DNA of 64,000 bases, from NCBI GenBank assembly GCA_023078555.1, contig CM041197.1:8898842-8962841 (forward strand). The letters run 5' to 3'. A model generated the notes under the pieces. It saw only the letters and a list, made by a program, of their open reading frames with translations, was not told the DNA's origin and did no database searches. The translations under genes and the position numbers were made by a program. Each line of letters starts with the position of its first letter. Position 1 is the stretch's first letter. Below, piece after piece: positions 56,901 to 64,000 of the stretch. The stretch is from Ulva prolifera. Lineage: Eukaryota > Chlorophyta > Ulvophyceae > Ulvales > Ulvaceae.

Positions 56901-59477
56901 ACATATGATGGGGGAGTGCTGCGCCGTCTGCGTGACCAGCTCCACACCCCCCCTGGGCACGGTAGGGTTCCTGTCATGGACATGACGTTCCGGCAAGACA
57001 ACCCGGAGCCAAACCCCACGGCATATTCACCTCGGCTTGGGTATGGCGACTCTGCGGAGATAATTCGGCGTGACCCTGCTCGGGACACACCGGAAATGGC
57101 CAGAGCAGCTCTGCATCGCACGCGTGCGATGTCCAGGGCTGCAGCCCATCCTGACGTCATCCCCCCTCCCCGTGCACGTGGTGAACTGCGTCATTTGGAG
57201 GCTGGTCCCTCGCGCACAACTCGTTATGTGCCCACACGTGCTGCTGCATTGCACGACCCAGGTGTAGACGTTGCGTTCCCCGTTCCTGTGTCTGCGAGTG
57301 AATCGGACGACGACATGGACAGTGATGGTCCTGGCGTCTATGACGACGATGACGAACAACGCATGGACTACACCGTCTCAGATGATGAAAGAGCTGCGGC
57401 TCATCAGAATCTGGAGGCTCAGCGGGTCCGCTCAGGGAGTAATTCGGCTGCGGCCTCAGCATCTGGCGCGGGGGCAGTTGCTCCGCCCCTGCGAGGAGCA
57501 GAGGCGCCGAGGCCCTTCTGGGAGGATGAGCCAGATGAGGTGGAGACCGGGTCCGAATTAGGGGGAGAGGGCCCGGACCCCTCAGCCGCTGTCGGGGTTG
57601 ATTTGCCTGACGAGGTGAGGGCCATTCCAGCCGCCTTGCCCCGCATTAAAATCAATCCTCTTGTACGCAGACGCCTTGTTCCATTGGCTGCGGATGTAGC
57701 AGCTGTGCATATGAATGAGCCTGCGGGCTCTAATGCTAGTAGTGAAACAGTTGTTGCTGCTATTGAAGTTTCAGCTTGCAGGCAGGACACATCAGCCGCG
57801 GCTGACTGTGGAGTGTCCTGTGCAGGCCTGAAGCCTCAGCATGTGGAGTCTGGTGAGCAGCAGAGTGTTCAGCGTCGTGGGTCGCGCCGAGCAGCTGCCG
57901 CCAGGAAGCAGAAGGCCTCCTCCGACCCTGATATGCCTTCTATGAAGGAAGGACTTGCGGGTCCGGACAGGGATGCATGGCTGCGTGCCATGCAGGAGGA
58001 GGTAGATGCACTGGGTGAGCACGGAACCTTCGGGTTGTGCTATCTGCCTGCGGGCAAACGGGCTATCTCGGGCAAATGGGTGCTCAAGATCAAGCGTGGG
58101 CCTGCGGGGGAGATTCAGCGCTACAAGGCACGCTATGTAGCGCGGGGTTTTTCTCAGGTAGAGGGTGTAGACTTTTTTGAGACTTGGTCACCTGTTGGGA
58201 GCTATGCGACACTTCGTGTGTTGCTGTCAGTTGCTGCTCAGGCAGATTTAGAAATTAGACACATAGATATACAGTGTGCTTTTCTGAATGGTGAGCTGGA
58301 GGAGGAAGTGTTCGTTGAACAGCCCCCGTACTTCACTGACGGGACAGCACGTGTATGGAGATTGCATAAAACCCTGTATGGCCTGAAGCAAGCTGCTCGC
58401 GAGTGGCATAAAGCTTTAATAAAGGTCTTAGCAGAGATGGGATTTGTGTGCGCACAAAGTGATCCCGGACTGTATGTTAGAACATCTGGTCTTTGTTTTA
58501 TTTTCCTGTGGGTCGACGACTTGTTCATATTCAGCGGCACTGCGGGGCTGCAAGAACTTGTCGACATAATTCTCACAAAATTTGAAGGCAGAGACCTGGG
58601 TGAACTAGCATGGGCACTTGGCACTGAAATCATGCGTGATCGTAAGGCCAAGACAATCACCATGACACAGCGAAACAAAATCCATAGCCTGCTTGAAAAG
58701 TATAGTATGTCTGATTGTCGAAAGTCTCCCACTCCGTTAGTGCCGCGGCAACAACTGAGGAGTGTGAAAGAGCATCCGGACCTGGAGAAATCCAGTACTG
58801 CTGAGCATTCCAGGTTCATGAGTGCTGTAGGAAGCATCCAGTACATTGCAGGAGTGACACGACCTGACCTCAGCTACGTGGCACATGCCCTGGCCCGGCA
58901 CATGTCCAGTAGTCTGAAGGAACATTGGTTGGCTGTGCAACACGTTCTGAGATACCTGCAGTCCACAAAGAATTTAGGAATACAATTTATAGGCTCTGTG
59001 GGGCATGGGTGCCTGTTAGAAGCTTTTTCTGATGCAGATTTTGCGAACTCTGCTGATTTGAAGAGTGTATCTGGTATGGTTCTTCGAGTGTATGGGAACT
59101 GTGTTCTCTGGCGCTCGAAGAAACAGAGTATAGTGGCAGGGGATACAACAGAGGCTGAGCTCATTGCGATGAGTACAACAGCCAACGAGCTGATGTGGGT
59201 GAAGCAGTTGCTTCTCGACCTAAAGCTCGTCCCGTATAAGCCAACTCTGTGGGGTGATAATAAAAGTGCCAATATCTTGGCAGTAAATGCTGTGTCCTCT
59301 GACAGATCTAAGCACATTCGTGTGCGGCACTTGCGAGTGCGGGAATATGTCCAGATGGATGAACTTAAGGTAGCATGGGTGGGCACAGTTGATCAGTTAG
59401 CGGATGTGTTTACTAAAGTGCTGCCCGGACCTGCTTTGTTAGAAGTTCGTAATAAACTCCAGCTAGTGGAGACTTAG
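53940..59477 (+). CDS. gag-pol: Copia-A copy 3 Gag-Pol polyprotein, intact
   Basis: An unbroken 1845-residue frame from MSHSNRSASNSSREENRG; an in-frame ATG at 53847 would add 31 residues but overlaps the leader hairpin and is not conserved in copy 2. Approximate residues: CCHC knuckle CFFCKKKGHLRANC 321-334; protease DSGSDMH 369; HHCC pre-integrase 564-612; integrase Asp in HADLAGP 634, Asp in HTDKGGEF 699, Glu in NGMIERR 737; acidic linker 1050-1370; RVT_2 RT from KWVLKIKRG 1378 with WVDD about 1523; RNase H with SDADFANSAD 1697, TTEAELIAMS 1736 and WGDNKSANI 1770. Relative to copy 1 it has a few substitutions, such as LLVSGLPLLMWIE in place of LLASGLPLFLWIE. With copy 2 it is a candidate source of trans-acting proteins. 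Confidence 0.95.
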   Translation: MSHSNRSASNSSREENRGEADQQPIVDRGAHQQLPGREQPEGMLLRDGRVVRPRSSAQTGHSSQQVPNPSHVVYDSSHAESFITLETLTEALRASRGRNEPDLTKGKLPEWNHKTESFVAYEQKVFLWLGQYELDHLLQHAPSADEQRVHARARTQVLMSLPDADRTTVYRMSHLCEAWAYLTAKYRPSTEAEIHRLWSRFNSLSQNNRDVASYCGDVMSVYTQLEALGADVGQRWLRLKLLEVGEEFNAVRGEVLHSSPHVIISRLTEHADLLKQQRQLQARSGAPAGKPGQGWRKQPRGDGPVVAALGAGQAPREETRTCFFCKKKGHLRANCPQRKQAAAKDVCAVEMPEQYPMPDASLPWNIIVDSGSDMHIVGNREMFTEYGPCQKVANLAGPGQLSIMGRGTILVNLGTYVDKHGQNHPLDVEIPGVYYAPECPYNLLSTMCLRHEQMFLDTRRNVLYVPGLGDMATDVEDDVKCQELDVDGHPVFAFKMAVETKPILVGGPVNRGVVWSNQSSPTCMVADQQQWHHVAVAAVDLVRPNAGGAEVPHDAYLLNPAFIAHLSFHQSNWVLKRMQSNAEFYGGLNLSVDSEPFGNRCHGCRIGKVPAGKFSANDRELMGQAKYPGEQLHADLAGPVTPVGIGGVKYVLFVMCAFTRYTFVVGLRKKSEAAAMISYIIERIRVNVVKPGEPGVRILHTDKGGEFMVEALKLYLQRRGITHRTTPTADHRCNGMIERRIGVAFEALRAVLLVSGLPLLMWIECLASVVHGHNLTPCSALYHDKLARILKSQKAQMAINAAADVAEAEKGQGKRMKKAERDKLKEEEQRKYKLLASTELDEFLVRSCDKDIIPYMSFFRDTSVEVFQDLLQQQRPWGVEVYAYPRDDKLRKLSPRGVLAHWVGAGLGPSMQRVYAQDVPGGRVFVVRQIMCTADQMIRHVRKYYASAVVDKREPAEFANSYTVVFEGDNEGERVTDSDVPDFLSDHTYDGGVLRRLRDQLHTPPGHGRVPVMDMTFRQDNPEPNPTAYSPRLGYGDSAEIIRRDPARDTPEMARAALHRTRAMSRAAAHPDVIPPPRARGELRHLEAGPSRTTRYVPTRAAALHDPGVDVAFPVPVSASESDDDMDSDGPGVYDDDDEQRMDYTVSDDERAAAHQNLEAQRVRSGSNSAAASASGAGAVAPPLRGAEAPRPFWEDEPDEVETGSELGGEGPDPSAAVGVDLPDEVRAIPAALPRIKINPLVRRRLVPLAADVAAVHMNEPAGSNASSETVVAAIEVSACRQDTSAAADCGVSCAGLKPQHVESGEQQSVQRRGSRRAAAARKQKASSDPDMPSMKEGLAGPDRDAWLRAMQEEVDALGEHGTFGLCYLPAGKRAISGKWVLKIKRGPAGEIQRYKARYVARGFSQVEGVDFFETWSPVGSYATLRVLLSVAAQADLEIRHIDIQCAFLNGELEEEVFVEQPPYFTDGTARVWRLHKTLYGLKQAAREWHKALIKVLAEMGFVCAQSDPGLYVRTSGLCFIFLWVDDLFIFSGTAGLQELVDIILTKFEGRDLGELAWALGTEIMRDRKAKTITMTQRNKIHSLLEKYSMSDCRKSPTPLVPRQQLRSVKEHPDLEKSSTAEHSRFMSAVGSIQYIAGVTRPDLSYVAHALARHMSSSLKEHWLAVQHVLRYLQSTKNLGIQFIGSVGHGCLLEAFSDADFANSADLKSVSGMVLRVYGNCVLWRSKKQSIVAGDTTEAELIAMSTTANELMWVKQLLLDLKLVPYKPTLWGDNKSANILAVNAVSSDRSKHIRVRHLRVREYVQMDELKVAWVGTVDQLADVFTKVLPGPALLEVRNKLQLVET

Positions 59478-59494
59478 CAGGGTTTATGGGGGAG

Positions 59495-59839
59495 TGTCAC
59501 AATGCATGAGCCTGCGGGCAGCAGCGTGGTGACAGGTGCACCCATGCACGATCTGCGGATCACGTGCAGGGGTAAGCCGCCAGCCAGGATCGTATCGATG
59601 TAGCGAGAGAGATCCTGCGAGGGTTTCCCAGCGTAACCCTCGAGTGTTTACAGTGTGCATATATTGCAGTGCACACTAAGAGCTGTAACCTTTTCTTTAC
59701 TGTTTCATGGTACTAGCTGTACCCTGTCTCCTCCCGCATTCCTCGGTTCTACCTCTGTGCGCAGCAGGTATGGAATGCTGGCTACCTGACCTGACCTAAG
59801 ACTGCGTGTCTGACCTGACAGATAGAGTGATTTCTGACA
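59495..59839 (+). repeat. 3' LTR of Copia-A copy 3
   Basis: 345 bp, same sequence as 53288-53632; followed by CAAGG. Confidence 0.95.
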
Positions 59840-62789
59840 CAAGGCCTTGGGTGAAATGCTTGCCGCACGACCGGGCGACGGCCGTCAGCGTGTGCGCATA
59901 CATTTCTGCATTGCCCTTCTGCAGCACACACGAAAGCAACTTGTACGCATTCATCACAAACACCGACTTGGAGACGCGGCCTGATGCCGCAGCAATCTCA
60001 CCCAACTCCCGGATGTACTCCTCCGCCCGCGGCGCGAGCTTCCCATAGGACTCAACAGCAAACGGAACAAACTCATACTGCGGCTTATCGGCAAACTTCT
60101 CCCAATCATTCTGCTTGAGCTTCTCCGCGACCTTCGCCGCTGAGGCATCCTCCCTACGCGACCCCTTACACAAAGCCTCCTTCCCAAGCGGATGCGTCAC
60201 CGTCACGTCCACCATGACATGACGCCCCCCTGGCAGGATGGCGAGGATGTCAGCCCTGTGCCGCCCCACTTTCCCTGCTCCGGTATCCCCATGCACGCCG
60301 GCGTACGGCGCCTCCATGCTCGTGGGCACCCCAGCACAAGTGTGAACACGGCGCATTGCATAAGCAAATTTATCATGGCGCGACGAAAGACACTTGTTGT
60401 TTCGGGTGCACAGCATAGCATGGTCTCCGCGCCCGATGCTCTCGCCGGAGCAATCGCACGGCGGCATCTCCACAGGGCCGCAGACTCGCTCACCGAGGCG
60501 GTGGCGAAGGATGGTGGTGAGGGAGTGGTTACCGCTGGTGGTGTCCAGCCGCCGCCGGCCGGGGAGGGCGGACAAGAAGGCGCTACCGGGGGCGCCGCGG
60601 GCACTGCGCACTGGAGCAGCACCGAGCCTGCCTGCCTCTGTGCTCAAGTCCATCACGGCCAGGAAAGCCTTGCCGGCCTTGTCACCCATGGACCTGGACA
60701 CAGCATGCTGCAAGGAGGGGAGAACATGACGCACGCCTTTGCTGGAGATGTCCGCCGGTGAGCCACCGTCGATCTTCCCGAAGACCTTCGTGACCCACTC
60801 CTCGACGTCGGGCAGGATGCCAAGGACGCAGTCCCAGTCGTGCTGCAGGACCGGCGCGGCCGGCCCGTCAAGCCGCCGGAACACGGCGGGGCCGTCAGCG
60901 ACGACCCAGTGAGCCACCGCGACGCCGGTGAGCAACGCAGCTTTCGCCTCAACTGGGTGGGCCATGCGCAACCCAAGGCCGCCGTGGCAAATCGGCAACA
61001 ACATCTGCTGTACTGCCGAGCTCATCTGCACGAGTGCGCCAGACGGATCCTGCGTGACCGGCACCTGCGCAATGCTTGCCACAGCGGCGACGACAGCGCC
61101 TCCGAGGGCGCGTGTCGATTCGGCCAGGAGCTCCCACATCGTCGTGCGCTGGTGGTGCACCAAGCGGACAGCAAACGACTGCCAGAGCAGCAGCAGCTGC
61201 ACCTGCTTAGTGACCGGCAAGCGCCTGAGCAGATCGACCTCCCCGATTGCCTTCGCGGCAGCGGCTTTCAGCCGCGCACGGACGAAGTCGTCAGTGCCGA
61301 CGTGGGTGCCGACCACTGTGATGCCGTCTTCTCTGTGAGGCACGCCGGTGGACTGCTGGACAGCACGACACTCCTCATGCGCCTCGGCACAAGGCGCAAT
61401 CACGCCACTCTTGCCCGGCACGATGGTGAGGCCGACCGAGCGCGCGCTGCCCGGACCGTCCCCGCAGAGGCAGCCCAGGAGCTTGCGCAACGCAGGCCCG
61501 CGGCCCACGGCATTGAAGTCATCGAGATACGACTTGGTGGGCGCCTCCGGGACTGCTGCCGCAAGCGCCGTCAAGACTTCCTGGAAGCCCAACGCAAACA
61601 GTAGCAGCCCCAGCGGGTCGCCCTGCCGCACCCCACGCTGCGATTCGATCACAGTGCCGCTGGCGGCACCCACCACATGGAGTTGGGTGGCAGCACCGTA
61701 CCGGAATTGGAAGAACGGGAGCAGCTCCGGCAGCGCTTTCAAAACCCCGCGCGCGACGGCCGTGCGGTGGATCTCGTTGAAAGCATTCCGCATGTCCGCC
61801 GTCAGCGCGATGGCGTGGGGGTCCTTCTCCAGCGCCGCCGCGACGCTATGCGCCACTGCTTCCGTCCCGCCGGCCGTGCCGACGCCCACCTGCAGGGGCG
61901 CAAGGTCCCGCCCCGCGGCTTTGCCGACAGCCTCGATCGCGCACATCGCTGCAAGGCGGTACCAGACCTCGCCGATGGCGATGGGCCGGATATACCTCCT
62001 GTCTGCTTCTGGAGAGCAAGGAGCTTCGAGTCGAGGAGTTCGCACTCGCGGGGCAGCATACCGGACAGCATCAAGTTCACAAAATCAAGGGCCGCTTGGA
62101 ACCCCCGGGCAGTACCCCCAGTGACCGCAAGGATCATCTCAAAGGTCCAACCCGAGGGGCCCCCAGCTCGGCCTTTTTTGTGGTTCTTGATGCGGTCAAG
62201 CACCCGCACAAGCAGGGTGCTGTCAATCTGAAGAGCAGGCACGTCGCACTCGAGAGGCGGCGGCGGCGCCGCCGCCGGGTGCAACGCACGCAACTTCTCC
62301 ATGACGGCGGGGGACGACGTGTCGGCCGGCTTCTCGTCGTTCAGGCGACGGGCGGCAATGTGGATGCTCCCACCTTTCACTCCTGACTCCACTCGCTCTG
62401 CTAGACGCGCTTCCTCAGTCATCTGCTTCCGCCGATGGGTCACCGATGGCACGAAGCCTCCCTCGTCCTCCAGCTCCCCACACCGGTACTTGGCCATGAT
62501 GGCCAGCATGCGCTTGTCACGCTTGTCGGTGTCGCTGCCACCTCGCGGCTCAGCAAGGACAAGCGAGGGGAGGCGGAGGAGTGCGGCGATGGGGGCTAGC
62601 ACCTGGTTCAACGCACTTCGGCCTCCTGCCTCTGCCGCAGCCGACGAGATAGCCTCGAGGGCCTGGGCAGAGCAGAGGCTAAAGTCGCGGGTGAGCTGTT
62701 CTGACACTGCCCGCCTGATGAACTTGCGAGTGGTGCCGCCGCCATGTTGCTGGCCTGTGCGTGGACAGTAGGGCTGTAAATTTAACTTT

Positions 62790-62907
62790 CCACTTAAGTT
62801 ACACATACCGGGCCATCGTATGGCAAAGCAAAGCAATACATCAAGCTAACACACACAACAAGCTAACAAGCCAAGCGAGCGGCCGCCACACGAGCAACCA
62901 CTAGGGG
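62790..62907 (-). mobile_element. NLTR-1 tail, 5'-truncated 118-bp insertion with 14-bp target duplication
   Basis: The minus strand ends GGTATGTGTAACTTAAGTGG and matches the 3' end of NLTR-1 at 53045-53157 closely. GTAAATTTAACTTT flanks it at 62776-62789 and 62908-62921. It lies inside the left end of the AT-rich element and in the same orientation as the NLTR-1 body. Confidence 0.85.
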
Positions 62908-63267
62908 GTAAATTTAACTTTACCCCCATTTTAACTCAGTTTAAAATGCTATTTTACTTCACAATTTTAACGTTAAACCGATTCAGAGGCGTTTAGGGGG
63001 TATTTTACTTTTATTTTACTTTACCGTGTTTTAACGTTAAGGGTGCTTTAAAATAAAAAATTAGGCCAAAAAGGGCTGCATTCACATTGGCTTTGACCGA
63101 CCTCACATGACAAAGAACTCTAGCAATGCACGGTGGCCATGGTTGAACTATCACACATGTTGCTGAGTTCAATGTGTGACACTATGCGCTTTCTAATGCT
63201 TTGGGAGTCAAATTCCGTAGTCTCTGTGTGCACCTGTCTTTGATTTGGCAGTGAGCAACTGCCAAGC

Positions 63268-63564
63268 ATGCCGCGAAGTAAGCGGCCTGCAGACTCTTAA
63301 GAGACTGATATTCTTGACGAGGAAAGTCTTGATGATGTGGTAGGTGTTGGTGGCTCTAGAAAACGTAGAAAGACTGCTGCGACTGCGGTGGCTCAAAAGA
63401 AGAAGCCGGTCCAGAAAGCATCTACGAAGAAGGGCAAAACCCGAGAGAAGGCAGAAAATTTCAGCGAGGCGAGCAAGGCGAATGGGGTGTTACGACTTAT
63501 GTCCTCGACCAGCCGCCTCAAGAGCAACGAAGCTCCATCTGCGCAGCTCAAGCGATCATCATGA
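63268..63564 (+). pseudogene. Basic N-terminal protein fragment in the AT-rich element, premature stop
   Basis: From ATG 63268 the frame reads MPRSKRPADS, a TAA at 63298-63300, then ETDILDEESLDDVVGVGGSR and a lysine-rich stretch (KKKPVQKASTKKGKTREK) to TGA at 63564. A second frame from about 63570 to 63772 reads acidic text (FKDPFEFVDEVDEEELVLQN). The basic, nuclear-signal-like start and its position inside an inverted-end element suggest the N-terminus of a lost transposase, but no domain is recognisable. Confidence 0.4.
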
Positions 63565-63772
63565 TGCTGGTCATGCCCATCTCCTTAATGGTTGTGATGC
63601 GGCTGTAGTTGCGATTCCACCATTCAAAGACCCGTTTGAGTTTGTCGATGAAGTGGATGAGGAGGAGCTGGTGTTGCAGAACAAGGGTGCTGCAGCATGT
63701 GAGCTTGATTCTTCTAGCCTAGGATCATGCGCATCATTGTCAGGTTGCTCAGGAGGCGCCGACAGTTGGTAG

Positions 63773-63988
63773 GTGGTGCAAGAGGTCTGTCTAGGTCTCT
63801 GCGGACGTGTTTGTGGTGCTCTAAGGCGGTCTAGTTGTTGTGTCAGGCCTCCTCGACGTGTTTAACAAGTTTAAGGGTAAAGCGGCAAAACACTTGTTTA
63901 AAACACGTTTAAAGTAAAGCTTTTTGAAGCTATTTTACTTTTATTATACTTTAGCTTTCTTAATTAACGTTAAACCAGGCTCCCAAAT
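63773..63988. other. AT-rich right arm of the terminal element
   Basis: Non-coding, with repeated TTTAA words (GTTTAAAACACGTTTAAAG, TTAATTAACGTTAAACC). No gene. Confidence 0.5.
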
Positions 63989-64000
63989 GTTAAATTTACA

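Larger units (their letters stand above)
53288..59839 (+). mobile_element. Copia-A copy 3, complete and apparently intact
   Basis: This 6552-bp element has 345-bp LTRs (53288-53632 and 59495-59839) that look identical, a CAAGG duplication at 53283-53287 and 59840-59844, primer-binding site TGGTATCGGTGATCG at 53633, leader hairpin at 53841-53858 and polypurine tract TATGGGGGAG before the 3' LTR. The 1845-residue gag-pol frame is unbroken. It landed in the last codons of the NLTR-1 gene in the opposite orientation. Confidence 0.97.
53254..62767 (-). pseudogene. NLTR-1 reverse transcriptase / endonuclease polyprotein, one frameshift and one insertion
   Basis: The minus frame runs 62767 to about 62000, shifts by one base near 61996-62002 (between LLALQKQTGG and YIRPIAIGEV), then runs to 59840 and, across Copia-A copy 3, ends DVPVDAFLD at TGA 53256-53254. 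RT motifs are RPIAIGEVWYRL (61988), DMRNAFNEIHR (61796), QRGVRQGDPLG (61640) and the catalytic YLDD (61530-61518). A Cys/His cluster (CDCSGES ... DHAMLC ... RH) near 60460-60390 precedes RADILAILPGGRHVMVDVTV (60260-60200), which resembles a PD-(D/E)XK restriction-like endonuclease as in R2/CRE-type elements. Upstream of the RT is KGRAGGPSGWTFEMI, common in this RT group. The frameshift could be mutation or sequencing error. Confidence 0.82.
53042..62770 (-). mobile_element. NLTR-1: non-LTR retrotransposon with RT and C-terminal endonuclease-like domain, split by Copia-A copy 3
   Basis: The element runs on the minus strand from about 62770 to its 3' end near 53045 (GTATGTGTAACTTAAG), with Copia-A copy 3 inserted at 53287/59840 (duplication CAAGG). 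Once copy 3 is removed the coding region and a 3' untranslated tail of about 210 bp are continuous. Tail-only copies occur at 51013-51207, 52475-52612 and 62790-62907. The 5' end is not defined, and there is no LTR. Confidence 0.82.
62775..64000 (+). mobile_element. AT-rich element with inverted ends, right end at the window edge
   Basis: TGTAAATTTAAC at 62775-62786 is the exact inverse of GTTAAATTTACA at 63989-64000. Both flanks are AT-rich with repeated TTTAACGTTAAA, TTTTACTTTTATT and GTTTAAA words, unlike the GC-richer centre and the rest of the window. This is the layout of a DNA transposon or its deletion product. The window ends exactly at the repeat, so a target duplication cannot be checked. 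The left part is split by an NLTR-1 tail (62790-62907). Confidence 0.55.

Noticed and set aside
61348-62124. 258- and 254-codon plus-strand frames at 60840-62124
   Set aside because: They are antisense to the NLTR-1 RT gene, whose motifs are clear on the minus strand.
62794-62903. LTRs of a retrotransposon around the NLTR-1 gene
   Set aside because: The repeat matches the NLTR-1 3' tail and has its own 14-bp duplication; it lacks TG...CA ends, a primer-binding site and a polypurine tract.

Overview
The window looks like nuclear DNA of a photosynthetic green alga (Chlorophyta). It carries two intron-containing nuclear genes for plastid proteins: a UDP-sulfoquinovose synthase (SQD1) and a PSB33/TEF5-like Rieske-fold thylakoid protein. 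Introns mostly begin GTGCG, as in chlorophytes. TGTAA, the green-algal poly(A) signal, lies at the expected place in the retrotransposon LTRs and downstream of the TEF5-like gene. There are no operons or other prokaryotic features. The species cannot be named from the sequence.

Layout. 1-7569: 3' part of a Ty1/copia element (family A, copy 4) interrupted by a complete second-family element (Copia-D, 2431-6639). 7570-11783: decayed retroelement DNA containing a deleted hAT transposon (8916-9961). 11784-18160: the host gene island, with the TEF5-like gene (+) and SQD1 (-) converging. 18161-21266: no recognised gene. 21267-35160: a three-level nest, Copia-A copy 1 holding a 748-bp TRIM element, which in turn holds intact Copia-A copy 2. 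35161-37700: no recognised gene apart from a small two-exon fragment and a 44-base G tract. 37769-42913: a hAT deletion derivative joined to an inverted Copia-A fragment, then a complete hAT with a four-exon transposase. 42922-45900: decayed DNA with two minisatellites. 45960-50714: a 5'-truncated, frameshifted Copia-A (copy 6). 50715-53287: tails of a non-LTR family, a tRNA-Phe(GAA) gene and an old copia fragment. 53042-62770: a non-LTR reverse transcriptase gene (-) split by full-length Copia-A copy 3 (53288-59839). 62775-64000: an AT-rich element with inverted ends.

How it fits together. About two thirds of the window is transposable-element DNA. Many insertions can be placed exactly because their target-site duplications are visible: CCTGT, TGCGA, CCCGC, CAAGG and AGTCT (5 bp, LTR elements); ACCGCTAC and GTTCGGTA (8 bp, hAT); and two 14-bp duplications (non-LTR tails). 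LTR pairs are identical or nearly so, so the copia expansion is recent. Copia-A copies 2 and 3 have uninterrupted gag-pol frames of 1852 and 1845 codons and could supply enzymes in trans to the TRIM and to the integrase-less Copia-D. Coding spans of split genes are given as joined exons in the evidence text.
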